In this document: piece by piece, positions 1-5,688 of the stretch
Layout: each line of letters starts with the position of its first letter
Position numbering within the stretch: position 1 is the first letter of the stretch
Assembly: GCA_040235415.1 (NCBI GenBank)
Contig: JBECKR010000116.1
Span: 1-7,976 of the forward strand
Origin: JBECKR01 sp040235415
GTDB taxonomy: Bacteria > Acidobacteriota > Polarisedimenticolia > Polarisedimenticolales > Polarisedimenticolaceae
Reading direction: 5' to 3'
Length of the DNA stretch: 7,976 nucleotides
Program-made: the position numbers and the translations under genes
Notes under the pieces: generated by a model
What the model was told of the DNA's origin: nothing
Database searches by the model: none
Seen by the model: only the letters and a program-made list of their open reading frames with translations

Positions 1-402
1 CCACCGTACCGCCGGGTCGTGACGCCGGCGCGGCACACCCCCGCCGGACGCGTCGCGGCCCGCGTCGCGATCGACCTCGCGCACCTCTCGAAGGCGAGCC
101 TCCACGCCCTCGCGGTCGTCGATCCGGTGTTCATCGCCGGCCCCGACGCCGACCGCGGGGCGCGCGACGCGATCGCCTGGCTCGAGGAGGACGCCGCCGC
201 CCGCGGGCTCGACGTCGAGAGCGAGATCGTCCGCGGCAATCCGGTGCGGGCGTTCTCCGGTTTCGTGCGGCCGGACGATCTGCTCGTCCTGGCGGCGGCC
301 CGGCTCGGGCCCCGCGCCATCCGCGTCGGCGGGATCGCGTACGCGCTGGCGCGGCGGTCGCCGGCGTCCGTGCTCCTCGTACCGCTGGACGAGGGCGCGT
401 GA
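1..402 (+). CDS. Universal stress protein (UspA family), 5'-truncated by window edge
   Basis: The frame is open from base 1 to the TGA at 400-402, giving 133 visible residues, so I call it partial. A GTG at 19 would remove the first beta strand (YRRVV) and is unlikely to be the true start. The fold signature of the Usp family (PF00582) is visible: a first strand (YRRVVTPA), a long helix rich in Ala and Leu (RVAARVAIDLAHLSKA), a second strand (SLHALAVVDP), a middle helix ending in a strand (DVESEIVRGN), then DDLLVLAA and a last strand (SVLLVPLD). Usp proteins are cytoplasmic stress proteins; some bind ATP. Here the usual Asp after strand 1 is replaced (VTPARH) and the G-x2-G-x9-G(S/T) nucleotide loop is degenerate (RLGPRAIRVGGIA), so ATP binding is doubtful. 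It could be a single-domain Usp missing only a few residues or the second domain of a tandem Usp. The stop overlaps the next start by one base, implying translational coupling to the antiporter. Confidence 0.8.
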   Translation, partial: PPYRRVVTPARHTPAGRVAARVAIDLAHLSKASLHALAVVDPVFIAGPDADRGARDAIAWLEEDAAARGLDVESEIVRGNPVRAFSGFVRPDDLLVLAAARLGPRAIRVGGIAYALARRSPASVLLVPLDEGA

Positions 403-1583
403 TGGGCCACGCCTCGTCGCTGATCGCGATCGCGATCGCGGCGTTCGTCCTGCCGCTGATCGCCGATCGCCTGCGCGTCCCCGCCGTCGTGCTCGAGATC
501 CTGTTCGGGATCGCCGCCGGTCAGGCGGGACTCGCGCTGCTCGACGAGTCCGAGGTGGTCGCCGGGCTGGCCGAGGTCGGGTTCTTCCTGCTGATGTTCC
601 TCTCCGGGTTCGAGATCGATTTCGGGAGGATCGAGCGCCAGGGAGGGGCTCAGATCCTGACCGGAATCTCCGTGTTCGCGATCACGATCGCACTGGCGTG
701 GGTCGCCGCGAACCGCATGGGACACGGTCCGTTCGTCACGCTGCTGCTCGCGACGACCTCCGTCGGGCTGGTGCTGCCGACGCTGCGCTCGACCGGAACG
801 ACCTCGACCCGTCTCGGCCAGGCGGTCCTGATCTCGGCCCTGCTCGCGGACTTTCTGACGCTCATCGGCGCGACCCTGGTCGCGATGGTGCGGGAGCACG
901 GCGTCGGCTGGCGCCTTCTCGACTTCCCCGTCCTGTTCCTCGCGATCATGCTGCTGCTGCGCGCCATCCGGCGCCTTGCGTGGTGGTTCCCGGAGAAGTT
1001 CGAGCGCCTGTTCGACCCGCGCGATCCCGACGAGCTCGGCATCCGCTCGACGCTCGCGCTCATGTTCGTGTGCGTCGGGCTGTCCTACCTCCTCGGGGTC
1101 GAGCCGATCTTGGGCGCGTTCCTCGCGGGCACGGTGTTCGCCCTCGTGTTCCGTCACCGTGGGACGCTCGAGCAGAAGCTCTCCGGGTTCTCGTTCGGGT
1201 TCCTCATCCCGGTGTTCTTCATCCACGTCGGCATGCGCTTCGACGTCGGCGCGCTCCGCAGGCCCGGCGTGCTCGCGAGCGCGCTCGGACTGCTCGGCGC
1301 CGCGATCCTCATCAAGATCCTGGCGGCGCTCCCCCTGCTCTTGAGGAGGCTCTCGCTCCGCGAGACGCTCGCCGCGGGGGTGCTGCTGTCGACGAGGCTG
1401 TCCCTCGTGATCGCGGTGGCCGAGATCGGCGCGCGCCTCGGCGTCCTCGACCGCGCGCTCGAATCCGAGGTCATCCTGCTCGCGGTCGTGACCTCCACCG
1501 CCTGTCCGGTCGCGTACCGCGCCCTCGTCTCGCGGCGGTCCGCGGGGGCGGCCGATGCTGCTAGACTCGGAAGTGCCGCATGA
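402..1583 (+). CDS. CPA2-type cation:proton antiporter, membrane domain only
   Basis: The product is a 393-aa integral membrane protein of the Na+/H+ exchanger superfamily (PF00999, KefB/GerN-like), expected to exchange Na+ or K+ for H+ across the inner membrane. I chose ATG at 402 over the GTG at 399 because GAGGG at 391-395 sits 6 bases upstream, and the ATG overlaps the Usp stop (TGATG). About 11-13 hydrophobic segments fill the chain. Family landmarks, in order, are LFGIAAG near residue 35, FLSGFEID (66-73), the unwound-helix region SVGLVLPTLRSTG (120-132), ALLADFL (146-152), LLGVEPILGAFLAG (230-243), IPVFFIHVGMRFD (269-281) and LLSTRLSLVIAVAEIG (328-343). The ion-binding pair is Ala149-Asp150 rather than Asp-Asp, Asn-Asp or Gln-Asp. 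The chain stops soon after the last helix: there is no TrkA-N/RCK domain, so gating by NAD(H) or glutathione as in full-length Kef proteins is not expected. Usp genes are often next to or fused with such antiporters. The ion specificity cannot be told from sequence. Confidence 0.9.
   Translation: MGHASSLIAIAIAAFVLPLIADRLRVPAVVLEILFGIAAGQAGLALLDESEVVAGLAEVGFFLLMFLSGFEIDFGRIERQGGAQILTGISVFAITIALAWVAANRMGHGPFVTLLLATTSVGLVLPTLRSTGTTSTRLGQAVLISALLADFLTLIGATLVAMVREHGVGWRLLDFPVLFLAIMLLLRAIRRLAWWFPEKFERLFDPRDPDELGIRSTLALMFVCVGLSYLLGVEPILGAFLAGTVFALVFRHRGTLEQKLSGFSFGFLIPVFFIHVGMRFDVGALRRPGVLASALGLLGAAILIKILAALPLLLRRLSLRETLAAGVLLSTRLSLVIAVAEIGARLGVLDRALESEVILLAVVTSTACPVAYRALVSRRSAGAADAARLGSAA
1559..1567 (+). 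promoter_or_regulatory. Possible extended -10 promoter for the aldo/keto reductase
   Basis: TGC followed by TAGACT forms an extended -10 element (TGn plus 4 of 6 bases of TATAAT) inside the last codons of the antiporter gene. It is a small AT-richer island in GC-rich DNA, 44 bases before the TTG start at 1612. No convincing -35 is visible 16-18 bases upstream. It may provide internal transcription of yajO-pap, or be chance. Confidence 0.25.
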
Positions 1584-1599
1584 GAACGGGGACCGCGGC

Positions 1600-1604
1600 G
1601 GAGG
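1600..1604 (+). promoter_or_regulatory. Shine-Dalgarno that decides a TTG start
   Basis: GGAGG lies 7 bases before TTG at 1612-1614. Translation from there begins MKYARLGTTGLEVSR, which is exactly where aldo/keto reductases of the YajO type begin. The in-frame ATG at 1555 would add 19 polar residues absent from the family and lies inside the antiporter gene. The same GGAGGCAG string precedes the fasciclin gene. Confidence 0.75.
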
Positions 1605-1611
1605 CAGGCGC

Positions 1612-2646
1612 TTGAAGTACGCGCGTCTCGGCACGACCGGCCTCGAGGTGTCGCGGATCGCGCTCGGATGCATGAGCTACGGTGACCCGGGGTGGCGACC
1701 GTGGGTCCTCGACGAGGGGCGGGCGCGGCCGCACTTCCGGCGCGCGATCGAGCTCGGGATCAACCTGTTCGACACCGCCGACATGTACTCGCACGGGCGG
1801 AGCGAGGAGATCACCGGCGCTCTGCTCCGGGAGATGGCCCACCGCGAGGACTACGTCCTGGCGACCAAGGTGTTCTTTCCCGTCGGCCGGGCGCCGAATC
1901 GCGGCGGACTGTCCCGCAAGCACGTCCTCGCCGCGTGCGAGGCGTCGCTCCGTCGGCTCGGCACCGACTACGTCGACCTGTACCAGATCCACCGCTGGGA
2001 TTCCGGTACGCCGATCGCGGAGACCCTCGACGCGCTCGACACCCTCGTCCGTCAGGGGAAGGTGCGCTACGTCGGCGCGAGCAGCATGGCGGCGTGGCAG
2101 CTCGCGAAGGCGCTGCACGCCTCCGAGCGCGCCGGGCTGCACCGCTTCGTCTCGATGCAGAACCACGTCAACCTCGCGTACCGCGAGGAGGAGCGCGAGA
2201 CGATCCCGCTATGCCTCGACGAAGGTCTCGGGATCCTGCCGTGGAGCCCGCTCGCGCGCGGGTTCCTGACCGGGGCCCGAACGCGCGAGAACCCGCGCCC
2301 GACGGACCGCGCGCGCGCGGACGACTTCGCCGACCGCATGTACTACCGCGAGGACGACTTCCGCGTCCTCGACGCGCTGCTCGAGGTCTCGGACCGGCGC
2401 GAGGCGCCTCCGTCCGCGGTCGCGCTCGCGTGGCTGCTGTCGATGCCGGGGGTCGTCGCGCCGATCGTCGGCTCGACGCGCGTCGAGCACCTCGAACAGG
2501 CCGCGGCCGCGGTCGACCTCGAGCTGACGGCCGGGGAGATCGACGCGCTCGAGGCGCCGTACGTCCCGCATCCGATTCTCGGTCACGATCAGCCCGGCCC
2601 GCGCGGTCTCGGGAGGCGTCGAGGAGACCGCGCCCGCCGGCCATGA
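1612..2646 (+). CDS. yajO: Aldo/keto reductase, YajO-like
   Basis: The product is a 344-aa cytosolic NADPH-dependent aldo/keto reductase with a (beta/alpha)8 barrel (PF00248). The catalytic tetrad is complete: Asp54 and Tyr59 in FDTADMYSHG, Lys86 in ATKVF and His127 in YQIHRWD. Further YajO-like signatures are LGCMSYGDP (18-26), SLRRLGTDYVDLYQIHRWD (112-130), VRYVGASSM, FVSMQNHVNLAYREEERE, PWSPLARG, VALAWLLSMPGVVAPIVGSTR and the closing PYVPHPILGH. E. coli YajO (324 aa as I recall it) matches along nearly its whole length; it has been linked to making 1-deoxyxylulose 5-phosphate from ribulose 5-phosphate, but the physiological substrate here is unknown. After the family's usual end (LGHDQ) there is an extra 17-residue Arg/Gly-rich tail, probably unstructured. 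The start is TTG, chosen from its Shine-Dalgarno. It follows the antiporter by 28 bases and precedes pap by 15, suggesting one transcription unit. The family assignment is strong; the substrate is inferred. Confidence 0.92.
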   Translation: MKYARLGTTGLEVSRIALGCMSYGDPGWRPWVLDEGRARPHFRRAIELGINLFDTADMYSHGRSEEITGALLREMAHREDYVLATKVFFPVGRAPNRGGLSRKHVLAACEASLRRLGTDYVDLYQIHRWDSGTPIAETLDALDTLVRQGKVRYVGASSMAAWQLAKALHASERAGLHRFVSMQNHVNLAYREEERETIPLCLDEGLGILPWSPLARGFLTGARTRENPRPTDRARADDFADRMYYREDDFRVLDALLEVSDRREAPPSAVALAWLLSMPGVVAPIVGSTRVEHLEQAAAAVDLELTAGEIDALEAPYVPHPILGHDQPGPRGLGRRRGDRARRP

Positions 2647-2661
2647 CCCGGGGGTAACGTC

Positions 2662-4146
2662 ATGTTCGAAGCCGCGGAACTCGGCCGCGAGGTCTCCAAG
2701 GAGGCGTACGCGGCGGAGGTCGCCGAGCTCAGGTTCGCCCTCCTGCAGGCGCAGTACCGCTTGCGGGACGCGGACTTCCCGGTCGTTCTGATGCTCTCGG
2801 GCGACGACCGTTTCGGCTGCAACGAGACCTTGAACGTGCTGCACGAGTGGCTCGACGCGCGCCTGCTCGAGACCCACGCCTTCGACGCGCCGACCGACGA
2901 GGAGCGCGAGCGGCCGGAGTTCTGGCGGTACTGGCGCGTGCTCCCGCCGCGCGGCCGGATCGGCCTCTACATGGGGGCCTGGACGCTCCGCGCGGTTCGC
3001 GATCGGCTCGGCAAGCGGATTCCGAAGGCGGCGTTCGAGCGCGCCCTGGAGCGCATGGTCCGCTTCGAGAAGATGCTCGTCGACGACGGCGCGCTCGTCC
3101 TCAAGTTCTGGCTCCACGTCCCGAAGCGCGAGCTCCGGCGCCGCCTCGACCGGGCGGCGAAGCACCCCGAGAAGGCCTGGTGGGTCGAGGAGGTCGACCG
3201 CCGGCTGCACGACTCCTACGAGAAGGCCATGGCGACGGTGGAGCGCGCGCTCCGGAAGACCAGCACCGGCGAGGCGCCGTGGACGATCGTCGAGGCGACG
3301 GATCCGCACTGGCGCAACCTCGCGGTCGGTCGCGCGCTGCTGCAGGCGCTCGAGCGGCGGCTCGCCGAGCCCCCGCCGGAGCGGTCCGTCACCGCGGCTT
3401 CCGCCGCGGCGGCGGCGACGTCGGACCCGTACACGATCCTGGACACCGTCGACCTGTCGTCGAAGCTCGACAAGGCGGAGTACGACGCGAGGTTCGAGCG
3501 GGCGCTGTCACGGCTGAAGGTCCGGACGCTCGAGGCCAAGGCGCGGGGGATCACGAGCCTCATCGTGCTCGAGGGCTCGGACGCCGCCGGCAAGGGCAGC
3601 GTCATCCGCCGCCTGACGCGCGCCATGAACGCGCAGCTGTACCGCATCGTGCAGATCGCCGCGCCGAGCGCCGAGGAGAAGGCGCGGCACTACCTCTGGC
3701 GGTTCTGGATCCGGCTGCCGCGGGCCGGGCACGTCGTGGTGTTCGATCGCAGCTGGTACGGCCGGGTGCTGGTCGAGCGGGTCGAGGGGTTCGCGACCGA
3801 GCCGGAGTGGCGCCGTGCCTACAGCGAGATCAACGAGTTCGAGGAGCAGCTGTGGGAGGGCGGCTGCCTGCTGCTGAAGTTCTGGCTCCACGTCGACCCC
3901 GACGAGCAGCTCCGGCGGTTCGAGGAGCGCGAGCGCACGCCGTTCAAGCAGTACAAGATCACCGAGGAGGACTACCGCAACCGCGCCAAGCGGCCGGAAT
4001 ACGAGATCGCCGCGAACGAGATGATCGCGCGCACCAGCACGGAGTTCGCGCCGTGGCACCTCGTGCCCTCGAACGACAAGCGCCGGGCGCGCATCCAGGT
4101 GCTCGAGACCTACGCCGACGCGCTGGGGCTCAAGCTCGAGGGCTGA
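2662..4146 (+). CDS. pap: Polyphosphate:AMP phosphotransferase (two-domain PPK2)
   Basis: The product is a 494-aa cytosolic enzyme that uses inorganic polyphosphate to phosphorylate AMP to ADP. It consists of two tandem PPK2 domains (PF03976), about residues 1-236 and 255-494, joined by an Ala/Pro-rich linker (236-253). The length matches two-domain PAP/class II PPK2 enzymes such as Pseudomonas PA3455. The C-terminal domain holds the intact site: Walker A GSDAAGKGS (305-313, Lys311), Walker B with FDRSWYGR (361-368), and the lid with ERTPFKQYKITEEDYRNR. The N-terminal domain keeps the fold, with matching stretches RYWRVLPPRGR and LVLKFWLHV (147-152 region, paired with LLLKFWLHV at 403-411), but has SGDDRFGCNET where Walker A should be and GLYMGAWTLR where FDRSWYGR should be. 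It is therefore very likely structural rather than catalytic. The start at ATG 2662 has a G-rich ribosome site (GGGGGT) 6 bases upstream. Likely in an operon with yajO. Confidence 0.93.
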   Translation: MFEAAELGREVSKEAYAAEVAELRFALLQAQYRLRDADFPVVLMLSGDDRFGCNETLNVLHEWLDARLLETHAFDAPTDEERERPEFWRYWRVLPPRGRIGLYMGAWTLRAVRDRLGKRIPKAAFERALERMVRFEKMLVDDGALVLKFWLHVPKRELRRRLDRAAKHPEKAWWVEEVDRRLHDSYEKAMATVERALRKTSTGEAPWTIVEATDPHWRNLAVGRALLQALERRLAEPPPERSVTAASAAAAATSDPYTILDTVDLSSKLDKAEYDARFERALSRLKVRTLEAKARGITSLIVLEGSDAAGKGSVIRRLTRAMNAQLYRIVQIAAPSAEEKARHYLWRFWIRLPRAGHVVVFDRSWYGRVLVERVEGFATEPEWRRAYSEINEFEEQLWEGGCLLLKFWLHVDPDEQLRRFEERERTPFKQYKITEEDYRNRAKRPEYEIAANEMIARTSTEFAPWHLVPSNDKRRARIQVLETYADALGLKLEG

Positions 4147-4167
4147 GCGGGCGGCCCGCGACGGCCC

Positions 4168-4196
4168 TTCTCGACGCCGCCGTCCCCCCGTATAAT
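4168..4196 (+). promoter_or_regulatory. Sigma-70-like promoter for the 196-aa protein
   Basis: A perfect TATAAT (4191-4196) stands out in GC-rich surroundings, with a weak -35 (TTCTCG, 3 of 6) at 4168-4173 and a 17-base spacer. The start codon lies 63 bases downstream, so a leader of roughly 55-57 bases is predicted. A small GC hairpin (GCGGG-CGG-CCCGC, 4147-4159) directly follows the pap stop but lacks a U tract. Confidence 0.55.
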
Positions 4197-4259
4197 CCGA
4201 GCCGCACGCGCCGGAGCGGTCCCCGACCCACGGCCGCGGGCGTGCCCGGGAGCGTCCCC

Positions 4260-4850
4260 ATGCCGAGCATCCGACCGCTCGACGAGCAGTACGAGCCGGA
4301 CAAGGTCGCCCAGATCCGGGCGCTGATCTCGCGCTACGACGAGCTCGTAACCGTCGGGAGTCCCGCGCGTTACCTCGTGGTCGAGATCAAACGCTGTCTC
4401 GAGGGCGGGCTGCTCTTGGCCGCGATCCTGATCGCGGACGCGCTGCTCGAGATGTGCATCCGGCAGCTCGTCGTGTTCCACCGCGCCCGAACGCGGGCCA
4501 AGGGAGGACCGCGCTCGTTCCGTACCGCGTACGCCCGGGAGAACCGGAAGGTCGAGCGTGACCCGGCCGCGACGCTCGAGCGCCTCGTCGCCGAGCTCGA
4601 GACGCGATCGCTCATCGAGCCCGACGACGCCAAGGCGATCCGCGCGTTCCGCGAGGTCGTGCGGATCCCGCTGCACTACGGCCTTCCCGGCCGCCACGTC
4701 CGCGGCCACGAGGACCTGCCGCTCACGAGCGTGTTCAAGGACCTCGGGCAGTCGGTGACGTTCTTCCAGTTCGAATCCGTGATCGAGGACCACGCGCTGC
4801 GCCAACTGGCGATCGTGCCGACCCTGATCGACCGCTACACCTCCGGCTGA
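4260..4850 (+). CDS. Uncharacterised 196-aa helical protein (possibly DUF4145/HEPN-like)
   Basis: I do not recognise this gene with confidence. ATG 4260 is preceded by GGGAG at 4248-4252 with 7 bases of spacing, and the frame has clean codon use. The protein looks almost all-helical: an N-terminal amphipathic helix (DKVAQIRALISRYDELV, 14-30), a strongly apolar stretch (GGLLLAAILIADALLEMC, 49-66), a charged segment (75-101), a helix ATLERLVAELETR (104-116), then IEPDDAKAIRAFREVVRIPLHYGL (119-142) and a C-terminal helix ending LIDRY. The pattern of two long helices, a short loop, then an Arg-rich helix ending in a His resembles DUF4145/HEPN-fold proteins, but the spacing Arg131-x7-His139 or Arg135-x3-His139 does not fit the R-x4-6-H nuclease motif. 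No signal peptide is seen, so it is probably cytoplasmic. It has its own promoter candidate and converges on the fasciclin gene. A plus-strand terminator is not evident. Confidence 0.75.
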   Translation: MPSIRPLDEQYEPDKVAQIRALISRYDELVTVGSPARYLVVEIKRCLEGGLLLAAILIADALLEMCIRQLVVFHRARTRAKGGPRSFRTAYARENRKVERDPAATLERLVAELETRSLIEPDDAKAIRAFREVVRIPLHYGLPGRHVRGHEDLPLTSVFKDLGQSVTFFQFESVIEDHALRQLAIVPTLIDRYTSG

Positions 4851-4866
4851 CCGCCTCCGGAGCGGG

Positions 4867-4897
4867 AAAAAAACGGCCGCCCGTGAAGGGCGGCCGT
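4867..4897 (-). terminator. Intrinsic terminator of the fasciclin gene
   Basis: A perfect 10-bp stem (ACGGCCGCCC 4873-4882 with GGGCGGCCGT 4888-4897) encloses a 5-base loop (GTGAA). Seven A residues on the plus strand (4867-4873) become a U tract right after the stem in a minus-strand transcript, and it lies 25 bases past the fasciclin stop. On the plus strand the stem is followed by CCCTGCC, so it would not act as a classic intrinsic terminator for the convergent gene. Confidence 0.9.
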
Positions 4898-4922
4898 CCC
4901 TGCCGGAGTCCGGGGAGCCGGA

Positions 4923-5429
4923 TCAGGACCCGGGGATGATGACGCGGTCGATGACGTGGATCACGCCGTTGCTGCACACGATGTCGGTCTTGACGACGTC
5001 CGCACCCGCGATCTTCACGCCGGACGAGGTGTCGATCCGCGCCTCGCTGCCCTCGACCGTGGCGAGCGCCGCCTTCGAGACCACGTCCGAGGCCATGAGC
5101 TTGCCCGGGACGACGTGGTAGGTCAGCACCGCGCGCAGCGCTTCCTTGTCCGCGAGCAGCTTGTCGAGCGTCCCGGGCGGGAGCGCCGCGAACGCCGCGT
5201 CGGTGGGGGCGAAGACGGTGAACGGGCCGTCGCCCTTGAGCACGTCCACGAGACCGGCCTCCTTCACGGCGGTCACGAGCGTCGTGAACTGCCCGGCGGC
5301 GACGGCGGTGTCGACGATGTCCTTCTGAACGGCGGCCTTGCCGTACGAGCCGGCGAAGGACGGGACCAGGGCCGTCGCGACGACGACCGCGAGCGTGGCG
5401 ACCGAGAGCTTGAGAACCTTGTTCCGCAT
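4923..5429 (-). CDS. Secreted fasciclin (FAS1) domain protein
   Basis: The product is a 168-aa exported protein with a single FAS1/BIgH3 domain (PF02469), a fold used in cell adhesion and extracellular matrix contacts; in bacteria the exact role is usually unknown. The N-terminus is a Sec signal peptide: basic start (MRNKVLK), hydrophobic core (SVATLAVVVATALV) and a likely cut after PSFA at residue 26. No lipobox Cys is present, so it should be periplasmic or released. FAS1 landmarks are DIVDTAVAAGQFTTLVTAV (38-56), the H1 motif GPFTVFAPTDAAFAALP (68-84), TYHVVPGK (103-110) and the H2 motif SNGVIHVIDRVIIP (153-166). The length equals one domain plus the signal. I chose the ATG at 5429-5427 because AGGAGG lies 5 bases upstream and the signal peptide starts there; longer in-frame starts run through the promoter. 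It has its own promoter and terminator, so it is monocistronic, divergent from the TPR gene. Cys152, the only cysteine, sits just before the H2 motif. Confidence 0.93.
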   Translation of the reverse strand: MRNKVLKLSVATLAVVVATALVPSFAGSYGKAAVQKDIVDTAVAAGQFTTLVTAVKEAGLVDVLKGDGPFTVFAPTDAAFAALPPGTLDKLLADKEALRAVLTYHVVPGKLMASDVVSKAALATVEGSEARIDTSSGVKIAGADVVKTDIVCSNGVIHVIDRVIIPGS

Positions 5430-5480
5430 GGCTGCCTCCTTGACTGCGGACCTCGGAGGGTCCGAATCGTGTCCCTTGAA

Positions 5481-5544
5481 TGTCCAAGACGATAGCAGGA
5501 CGTCAGGAGCTCCGCAAGCCCTTTCGGATAATTTTTCTTGGACA
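5481..5544. repeat. 9-bp inverted repeat bracketing the fasciclin promoter
   Basis: TGTCCAAGA (5481-5489) is the exact reverse complement of TCTTGGACA (5536-5544). The left arm covers the predicted transcription start and touches the -10; the right arm overlaps the upstream A/T tract. Shorter TGTCC (5470-5474) and GGACG (5551-5555) copies lie 11 bases further out on each side, symmetric about the same centre, though they share only GTCC/GGAC. This may be a pair of operator sites, but no regulator is identified. Confidence 0.4.
5489..5517 (-). promoter_or_regulatory. Fasciclin promoter, extended -10 with 17-base spacer
   Basis: Read on the minus strand, TTGCGG (5517-5512) is the -35, then a 17-base spacer, then TATCGT (5494-5489) preceded by TGC, an extended -10. 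A start of transcription near 5482 would give a leader of about 53 bases. Just upstream at 5539-5526 is an A/T tract (AAGAAAAATTATCC) at about -44 to -57, the position of an UP element. The combination predicts a strong housekeeping-type promoter. Confidence 0.55.
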
Positions 5545-5550
5545 CGAGTT

Positions 5551-5573
5551 GGACGTCCGTTCGGGGCGAACGG
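5551..5573. repeat. Palindrome and short hairpin in the divergent intergenic region
   Basis: GGACGTCC (5551-5558) is a perfect 8-bp palindrome. Overlapping its end, CCGTTCG (5557-5563) pairs perfectly with CGAACGG (5567-5573) around a GGG loop. No U tract follows on either strand, so a terminator is unlikely. It may be a binding site or chance in GC-rich DNA. Confidence 0.35.
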
Positions 5574-5617
5574 AGCGGAACGGCGCCCGACCGGTGCCGG
5601 GCCGCGAGGGCGTGCAG

Positions 5618-5623
5618 TATCAT
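5618..5623 (+). promoter_or_regulatory. Possible -10 element for the secreted TPR gene
   Basis: TATCAT (5 of 6 bases of TATAAT) lies 65 bases before the start codon, nearly the same distance as the TATAAT ahead of the gene at 4260. The -35 region is poor (GTGCCG with an 18-base spacer, 3 of 6), so an activator may be needed. It is the best rightward candidate in the gap. Confidence 0.35.
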
Positions 5624-5688
5624 GCGCCGCGTCCGGCCGAGGGGTTCCTTCCGAACGGGGCCATGGGCCACATCCAAGGGGACGATCG

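Noticed and set aside
2209..3309. 366-codon open frame on the minus strand across yajO and pap
   Set aside because: High GC content lengthens antisense frames. The composition is Arg/Asp/Val/Leu-rich without domain pattern, and it is opposite two strong genes.
4147..4159. Small GC hairpin right after the pap stop as a terminator
   Set aside because: The stem is only 5 bp, with a 3-base loop and no U tract. It could weaken read-through but cannot be called a terminator.
2847..4259. Long open frame overlapping pap on the plus strand, in frame with the 196-aa protein
   Set aside because: It is Arg/Ala/Pro-rich shadow sequence of pap in another frame. The real gene starts at ATG 4260 with a Shine-Dalgarno and a change to normal composition.
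4260..4850. HEPN ribonuclease toxin
   Set aside because: The Arg-His spacing is x7 or x3, not x4-6, and no small antitoxin-like gene is adjacent.
5338..5688. Upstream in-frame extension of the secreted TPR protein
   Set aside because: The extension overlaps the fasciclin gene antisense. ATG 5689 has a good ribosome site and begins a clear signal peptide.
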